Assembly (NCBI GenBank): GCA_030603745.1
Contig: JAUVXE010000015.1
Coordinates: 1-43,772 of the forward strand
DNA length: 43,772 bases
Reading direction: 5' to 3'
Origin: Coriobacteriia bacterium
GTDB lineage: Bacteria > Actinomycetota > Coriobacteriia > Anaerosomatales > SLCP01
This document shows positions 38,894-43,772 of this stretch, piece after piece (the stretch's first letter is position 1; each line of letters starts with the position of its first letter). The notes beneath the pieces were generated by a model. That model had not been told where the DNA came from and ran no database searches. It was given only the letters and a program-made list of their open reading frames with translations. A program made the position numbers and the translations under genes.

Positions 38894-41800
38894 CTACGGC
38901 CAGTACGGGCCGGACGAGCTGTGCGCCGCACACCCGTTCTCGGCACAGTCGGCCTGCCCGAGCACGGAAGTCGACGTCCGGACTCGGATGGCGGTCACGC
39001 CGGGCCGCTCGGTTGCGGAGAACGCGTAAGGCGGGCCGTCCTCGGGCACGCCGCCGATCGTCCCGCCGGAGACCCGGCGCATCAGGCGCGGACGCTTCCA
39101 CGCGTGCGGGATGCGCACGTGGCAGCTCACGCAGGAGTAGCCGGGCAGGTTGTACTTCGAGTTCGCGGTCGTGTTGCCCGCTCCCGTGTGGTTGTTGTTG
39201 CTGCCGCTGTGGAAGCCCGAGTTGAAGTTGCCGTGACACTTGGCGCACAGTCCCACCGGCGCGGGACCGAGGCCACCGGTCGCGTTGAGGTCGTACGGGC
39301 CGGTCCCCTTGAACCAGTCGCCGGGAGCCGATGCGTACCCGGGGCCGGAGTCGATGCCGTACGGCACGCTCGCGCCGTGGGGGCCGTTCGCCGGCCCGAC
39401 CACGTGACAGTCGGAGCACAGCACGCGCGAGCCCTTGCCCCAGCTACCCTTGAAGAGGCTGTTGTACGGGAGCGCCGGGTTCGTGATCCCGTTGAACGTG
39501 CCGACCCAGGTCTCCTTGGGCCAGTTGGTTCCCATCGAGTTGTGCCCGCCGCCGCCGGGCCAGTCCTGGAACTCCGTGGTGGTGCCGAGCGGTGCCGGGC
39601 CCGTGTAGTTGCCAAAGGCCGCGGTGTTCAGCACCGCCCCGGAGGAGTGCGGGGCCGGCAGGCCGCGCTGCGGGTGGCCTACCGTGGTGATGCCGTTGTG
39701 GCACGCCTCGCAGCGCCGGTCACGCGAGGCGAGCGCCGCCTTGACCGCCGGCAGGTGCGCGGTGTCGCCCACGGCGCCGAGGTGCTCGGCCTGGTCGCGG
39801 TGGCACCGTCCGCAGTTCTCCCCCGTGCCGGAGAAGGTCCGGCCGAGGATCGAGGCGCTCCACTCGCTGTCGAAGTCCGCATCGAGGTGCTCGAAGAGCA
39901 GGTTCGCGGCATGGCAGCCAGCGAAACAGCCCACGTTCTTGCCGTCCGTATAGGTGGTCCCGCGCACCGTGCCGGTCACGTTCGCGACGTGCAGGTCGGT
40001 CAGGTCCGGCACCGAGCCGCCGTGCCCGGCGATCCCGTGCGCGTCCACGTGGCAGGTCGCGCAGTCGCGGACGTGGCCCCCCTCGGGCGGCACCGGCGTC
40101 CACGCCGAGCGCGCGCCCGGACGCAGCGAGATGTCGCCGTCGGCGGCGGTCCACGGCTTGCGGGCCGTGTCGCGCAGCCTGCCGCCGGGAAGCCCCGCCG
40201 CCGTGCCGAAGGTCGCGTTCTCGTGGCAGAGCTCGCACGCGGTGTACTGCACCGGCTTGGGCGGCTGGAAGCTCCGCTCGATCGTGAGACGGTTGTTGAG
40301 CGCGGTCCGCGTGCCGCCGCGCGCCAGCGTCAGGTAGATGTTCTGCGTCCCGGTCGGGCGCGGGAACATCGAGGCGAGGTCGACCACCACCGTGTCGGTC
40401 ACGTACGAGGTGCTCGTGGTGGTCCGGTCGACGAGCACGGTCCCGCCGCTGATCGTCTGGCTCGGGCTCGTGCCCACGACCGTCCCGCCGAGGACGACCC
40501 GCATGCGCGCGGCGTCGTTGGAGTTGCTCGTCCGCAGCGTGGTGGTGATGCGCAATGTCGCGACGTCGGTCACGTCGATGGTCAGCACGCCGCCCTGCTG
40601 GGCGGTCCCCCGGCGGACCAGGTAGTCGGTCGAGCTGTTGTTGCTCACCTCGTTGGCCTGGATGTCGACCCCGCTCGATGAGTACTGCAGCGCCGGCCAC
40701 GGCACCGCCTCGTTCACGAGCGCCACGTACGGCCGGTGCATCGACACGATGTCGGCGGTGTGGCAGAACTCCGTGCACGACTCCTCCACCGTCGCCGTGT
40801 GCGCGGTCGCGAAGCCGGTGGTCGTCTCGACGTGCTCCTCGCCCTCGAGCACCGTGTGACAGCTCGCGCACTCGGGCGTGAGCCCACTCGGCAGCGCCGC
40901 CAGGTCGACCGGCGTGGGGTGGCACTGCGCGCACGACGCGTGGATCTGCTCGATCCAGATCCCGCCCTCGTCGTTGTCGCGCGTGTCCTTGTGGCACGAC
41001 CCGCACTCGCCGAGGCTCGCCGCGCTCGTGGCGGTGTGCGACTCGCGCGACGCCTCCCCGCCGAGGCCAGGGTTGTGTACGTTGTTCGCCCCCGCCGAGG
41101 AGTAGTCGTCGCCGTGGCACCCGTAGCAGTCCTGCGTGTCCCCCGCCGCGTGTCCGCTGATCGGCGGAAGGCGCAGCACCGTGCCGGCCGGGTAGGAGCC
41201 GTCGCGCCGCAGGCCCTCGACCGAGTCGGCGCCCACCGGCACGTAGACGCCGGCGACGCTGTCCCACACCCTCGGCGTGGCGTCGGAGCTCGAGTGACAG
41301 GTGAAGCAGAACGCGCGCACCCCGGCCGGGGTCGCGGTGGAGAGCCCCTGGCCGCGCTCGTCGGAGATGAGCGAGGCGTTACCGCGGCTCGAGCCGTGCG
41401 GATTGTGGCAGTTGTAGCAGGGCATCGGCGCGCCGGCCGGCAGCGTGCCACCCGCCGTCTTGATGCGATGGCCGGCGCCGGGCGCGTCCGCGGTCACGAA
41501 CCGCTCGATGTCGGCCGCACCGTCGGGCGCCGAGAACGGGAACGCGTCGGTGCCCCTGCTGCCGTGGCACCCGAAGCAGAGCGCCGCGAACTCGCCGGTG
41601 GCCTGGTCGGCGGCGAGGGTGGCCGCAGTGGGCATCGTGTAGCGCGCCGAGAGCGCGTCGTGCTCACTCGCGCTCCGGTGCGCCTCGTGACAGTAGAGGC
41701 AGTCGCCCTCGGCCCGCCTCGGCATGGCGGCCGAGACCGGGATCGCCGCATGCGCGTTGCTCGCGGTGTCCGCGTACACGCTCGCGCCGGGGAACCGGCC

Positions 41801-42682
41801 GAGCACCGGGTAGCCGGAGCCGTCGCGCACCGGCGCGGCGAGTGCGGGATAACCCTCGCCGTACCAGTCGTTCGTGTCGTTATGGCACGCGAGGCACCAC
41901 GTCGTGTCCGCGCCCGTCACCGGCTGCCCGTTGATCTCGGAGCGCGGCAGCATGCGGTTCGTGAGGTAGTCGCGGTGCGCGCCGTGGCAGCTGCCGCACG
42001 CGACGGTGAGGTCGGCGCCGTCGCCGCCCGCTCCCTCGAGCTCGTGACCGCTCGCGAGCTCGAACGAGTTGCGCGACCCGCCGAGGATGTCCGTCGCCGC
42101 GACCGTCCCGTCGTGGCACTCGTAGCACACGCCCGCCGAGGGGTTCTCGGCGTGCTCGGAGGCGCGGGCGAGCTTGGGCCCGGCCGCGACGTGCAGCGCA
42201 TGGCACCCGCGGCACAGGTCCGTGGCCGACGAGTACGCGGCGTGCGGCGTCGCGGTGCCCCACTCGGCCACGACCGGGCCGGCGGGGTCGGAGAGCGCCG
42301 AGTGGTTGCCGGCCGCATCGAACGCGCTCACGCGGTACCAGTACGCCTCGCCCACGAGCCCGGTGGTGTCGGTGAAGACCGGTGCGGGTGACTCGGCGAT
42401 GGCGTGGTAGGGTCCCACCCCGGCGCTCGCCCGCCAGATCCGGTAGCCGGCCACGCCCACGTCGTCGATCGAAGGGGTCCAGCTGAGCGTGGCCACGACC
42501 GGCGCGCCGCTCCCGGGCAGCGCCGCGAGCGCGCCGGGCACGGTGGGCGGCTGCACGTCGCCCGAGCCCGAGAGCACGACCGGCCCGGAAGCGAGACGGA
42601 CATCGATGGCCGCCTGCGAGCTCGCGACACCGAACACGAGAAGGGCACAGACGCCGAGGAACACGGCGATGCCGCGCACCAT
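38894..42682 (-). CDS. giant multihaem cytochrome c with fibronectin type III domain
   Basis: A 1262-residue exported protein. The signal peptide is GIAVFLGVCALLVFGVASSQAA. Residues about 45-139 form a fibronectin type III domain. I count 19 CxxCH motifs plus two CxxxCH motifs (CTEFCH and CFAGCH), 21 potential c-haems, the first at C157. A beta-rich insert without haem sites (DIQANEVSNNSSTDYLV to LTIERSFQPP) lies between haems 13 and 14 and looks like a carbohydrate- or surface-binding module. There is no sorting signal or terminal membrane helix, so retention is unclear. Start: ATG at 42682 fits the signal peptide, though a longer frame is open and no clear ribosome site is seen. It is first in the operon with resB and ccsA. 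Extracellular electron transfer is the likely role. Confidence 0.93.
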   Translation of the reverse strand: MVRGIAVFLGVCALLVFGVASSQAAIDVRLASGPVVLSGSGDVQPPTVPGALAALPGSGAPVVATLSWTPSIDDVGVAGYRIWRASAGVGPYHAIAESPAPVFTDTTGLVGEAYWYRVSAFDAAGNHSALSDPAGPVVAEWGTATPHAAYSSATDLCRGCHALHVAAGPKLARASEHAENPSAGVCYECHDGTVAATDILGGSRNSFELASGHELEGAGGDGADLTVACGSCHGAHRDYLTNRMLPRSEINGQPVTGADTTWCLACHNDTNDWYGEGYPALAAPVRDGSGYPVLGRFPGASVYADTASNAHAAIPVSAAMPRRAEGDCLYCHEAHRSASEHDALSARYTMPTAATLAADQATGEFAALCFGCHGSRGTDAFPFSAPDGAADIERFVTADAPGAGHRIKTAGGTLPAGAPMPCYNCHNPHGSSRGNASLISDERGQGLSTATPAGVRAFCFTCHSSSDATPRVWDSVAGVYVPVGADSVEGLRRDGSYPAGTVLRLPPISGHAAGDTQDCYGCHGDDYSSAGANNVHNPGLGGEASRESHTATSAASLGECGSCHKDTRDNDEGGIWIEQIHASCAQCHPTPVDLAALPSGLTPECASCHTVLEGEEHVETTTGFATAHTATVEESCTEFCHTADIVSMHRPYVALVNEAVPWPALQYSSSGVDIQANEVSNNSSTDYLVRRGTAQQGGVLTIDVTDVATLRITTTLRTSNSNDAARMRVVLGGTVVGTSPSQTISGGTVLVDRTTTSTSYVTDTVVVDLASMFPRPTGTQNIYLTLARGGTRTALNNRLTIERSFQPPKPVQYTACELCHENATFGTAAGLPGGRLRDTARKPWTAADGDISLRPGARSAWTPVPPEGGHVRDCATCHVDAHGIAGHGGSVPDLTDLHVANVTGTVRGTTYTDGKNVGCFAGCHAANLLFEHLDADFDSEWSASILGRTFSGTGENCGRCHRDQAEHLGAVGDTAHLPAVKAALASRDRRCEACHNGITTVGHPQRGLPAPHSSGAVLNTAAFGNYTGPAPLGTTTEFQDWPGGGGHNSMGTNWPKETWVGTFNGITNPALPYNSLFKGSWGKGSRVLCSDCHVVGPANGPHGASVPYGIDSGPGYASAPGDWFKGTGPYDLNATGGLGPAPVGLCAKCHGNFNSGFHSGSNNNHTGAGNTTANSKYNLPGYSCVSCHVRIPHAWKRPRLMRRVSGGTIGGVPEDGPPYAFSATERPGVTAIRVRTSTSVLGQADCAENGCAAHSSSGPYWP

Positions 42683-42840
42683 CGTCGCCCGCGCGCCGGT
42701 GAATCGCCCGGCGAACCCTCTCTCGCAGTCCACACCGCCCCCGCCCGAACGAGCCACCGACCGTCGCGCACGCGCCACCCTCGCGCGCACGCGTCGCGCA
42801 CGCCACATCCATAGGTACATCGGCGAACGAGCGCGAAGCC

Positions 42841-43317
42841 TTAACGGCTTTCAGGATACTTCATCGCAGCCGACTCCGCCGCCGCACGCTCGCTCGCGAC
42901 CTCACGCGCGCTCGCGAGGATCTCGTCGTGGTCGAACGCGAGGGCGGGCAGCCGGTCGAGCGGGTGCCACGCCGCCTCGGCGGCATCGTCTCCTCCGCTC
43001 ACGGTCTCCTCGGTCTCGACCACGCCGAGGAACGCCACGCTCACGGTCCACCCGCGCGGGTCGCGGCCCGGGTCGCCGAAGGCGCCCACCTGCACGAGGG
43101 GGCCATCGAGCTCAAGGCCGGTCTCCTCGGTGAGCTCACGGCGCACGGCGGCCTCGAGCGGCTCGTTCTCGTCGACGAAGCCGCCGGGAAGGGCCCACCG
43201 TCCGGCGTAGGGCGCGGCGCCTCGGCGCACGAGCAGCACGGAGCGGTCGCGGGGCGGGCCGGCGAGCACCACGGCGTCCACGCTGAGAGCGGGGTGGGGG
43301 TGGTCGTAGGTGTGCAT
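42841..43317 (-). CDS. NUDIX hydrolase
   Basis: A 158-residue NUDIX pyrophosphatase. The box is complete: G in GGFVDENE, then EAAVRRELTEETGL matching G-x5-E-x7-RE-U-x-EE-x-G-U. RWALPGGFVDENE and the C-terminal WHPLDRLPALAFDHDEIL fit the ADP-ribose / NADH-type group, in which the final 'FDH-x-EI' is common (NrtR- and ADPRase-like). The ATG at 43317 has no ribosome site; TACACT at 43329-43324 would put the transcription start at the ATG, i.e. a leaderless mRNA, but no good -35 is present. A short AAGCC/GGCTT hairpin overlaps the stop. Confidence 0.93.
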   Translation of the reverse strand: MHTYDHPHPALSVDAVVLAGPPRDRSVLLVRRGAAPYAGRWALPGGFVDENEPLEAAVRRELTEETGLELDGPLVQVGAFGDPGRDPRGWTVSVAFLGVVETEETVSGGDDAAEAAWHPLDRLPALAFDHDEILASAREVASERAAAESAAMKYPESR

Positions 43318-43346
43318 GCCGGTAGTGTAGCGCGACCGGCGCGCGG

Positions 43347-43670
43347 TCACTCGCCGGCGTGCTCGCAGAAGCGGTCGAGGAGCGTGTCGTCGGACTCGAA
43401 CCCGAGTCCCTCCTCGATCTTGACGCGGCGGCGGAAGGAGCACTTCCGACACTCGTGGATCTTGATGTCGTAGGCGCCGGTGGGCCGCCCCGAGCACATG
43501 GTGTCATCGATGAGCCAGCACGCGCGGCCGGCGTTCACGCCGTTGTGCACGCCGTCGAGTTTCACGCTGACGGCTGCAGGGCACGGGGCGGGGTCCTCCG
43601 CCCGCCTGCCCCCCGGCTCACGGCCACACCCCTGGTACTCCCAGCAGTTGAGCTTCGAGTGCGAGGCCAC
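43347..43670 (-). CDS. two-CW domain protein
   Basis: A Cys-rich soluble protein of about 107 residues matching the two-CW pattern: KLNCWEYQGCGREPGG, later CPAA, then AGRACWLIDDTMC, and a final KIHECRKCSFRRRVKIEEG. The two Cys-Trp pairs and about eight cysteines suggest a metal or Fe-S site. Such proteins are seen in anaerobes and in some sensor proteins; the function is unknown. The start is uncertain: the GTG at 43670 is chosen because the domain begins soon after and GAGAGGA lies about 11 nt before; another GTG is at 43709, and the frame is open to the right edge, so the gene could be the end of a longer one. Confidence 0.75.
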   Translation of the reverse strand: MASHSKLNCWEYQGCGREPGGRRAEDPAPCPAAVSVKLDGVHNGVNAGRACWLIDDTMCSGRPTGAYDIKIHECRKCSFRRRVKIEEGLGFESDDTLLDRFCEHAGE

Positions 43671-43772
43671 GATAGGGGGGTTCCTCTCCGGTGAGCGACA
43701 AGGAGTCACCCCCGCGGGATGACCACACCTCGGAAAGCACGCCGCATGCCAGTTGGTGGGGATCCGCGCCGC
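43671..43772. other. right edge, unresolved upstream of the two-CW gene
   Basis: The two-CW frame stays open on the minus strand through this stretch (CFPRCGHPAG and NWHAAC are readable), so it may be coding for an N-terminal extension with further cysteines, or simply an untranslated leader. The window ends before this can be decided. Confidence 0.4.

Noticed and set aside
43580-43625. GGCGGGGTC / CCGCCTGCCCCCCGG stretch resembling part of the metH palindrome
   Set aside because: Only short GC-rich words match, there is no terminal inverted repeat, and the encoded residues fit the normal spacing of the two-CW domain. It is not counted as a second copy.

Overview
This window looks like chromosome from a high-GC, anaerobic, Gram-positive-type bacterium. 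I infer an actinobacterium of the Coriobacteriia / Anaerosomatales (OPB41) kind. The reasons are the very high GC, the DUF2469-like actinobacterial protein, the aldehyde:ferredoxin oxidoreductase, the acetogen-style metH-metV-metF set, and a giant multihaem cytochrome c with system II cytochrome maturation and no outer-membrane genes. Taxonomy is inference; no rRNA or tRNA gene is visible. I see no phage integrase, transposase or CRISPR array.

Layout. 0-3.5 kb (minus strand): UPF0280 protein, a small DUF2469-like protein, NAD-dependent DNA ligase LigA and the start of a ferredoxin that runs off the left edge. 3.5-7 kb: a ferritin-like/GGDEF fusion whose ribosome binding site lies in a hairpin, converging on lpdA-lipA. 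7-10.9 kb (plus): a ferredoxin-domain protein, an aldehyde:ferredoxin oxidoreductase family enzyme, a MoaD/ThiS-type sulfur carrier and a ThiF-type E1, i.e. a tungsto/molybdoenzyme with its own cofactor-sulfur genes. 10.9-13.2 kb (minus): arsR-acr3-usp. 13.5-14.8 kb (plus): thioredoxin-like protein and CcdA. 14.9-19.4 kb (minus): a small membrane protein, metH, metV and metF; the last three are coupled by 4-nt overlaps, and metH carries an in-frame nested palindrome of about 125 bp.

19.5-33.5 kb is an accessory island whose 23-33 kb part is visibly less GC-rich than the flanks. Its first part is an XRE regulator divergent from a vWA protein and a coiled-coil NYN-type nuclease whose frame is broken near the start. 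Its second part is a minus-strand run led by a promoter with an overlapping palindrome (33.65-33.70 kb). It encodes five proteins with C-x2-C-x10-C-x2-C zinc ribbons, four of them membrane proteins predicted to have ribbons inside the cell and ectodomains outside. One carries 14 tandem CxxC units. A lipoprotein with a papain-like Cys/His/Asn signature, an unrecognised 461-residue protein and a NERD-domain membrane protein follow. I do not recognise this set as a described system, and it is the best candidate for something new here.

33.7-42.7 kb (minus) is one apparent operon: a 1262-residue multihaem cytochrome c (21 haem motifs, two of them CX3CH), a lipoprotein, ResB and CcsA for haem attachment, a B12-binding radical SAM enzyme, a four-helix membrane protein and a YbaN/DUF454 protein. 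It pairs an extracellular electron-transfer cytochrome with its own maturation genes. The right edge has a NUDIX hydrolase and a two-CW domain protein.

Coordinates and starts were read by eye from the sequence. Family names come from recognised motifs, with no database search.
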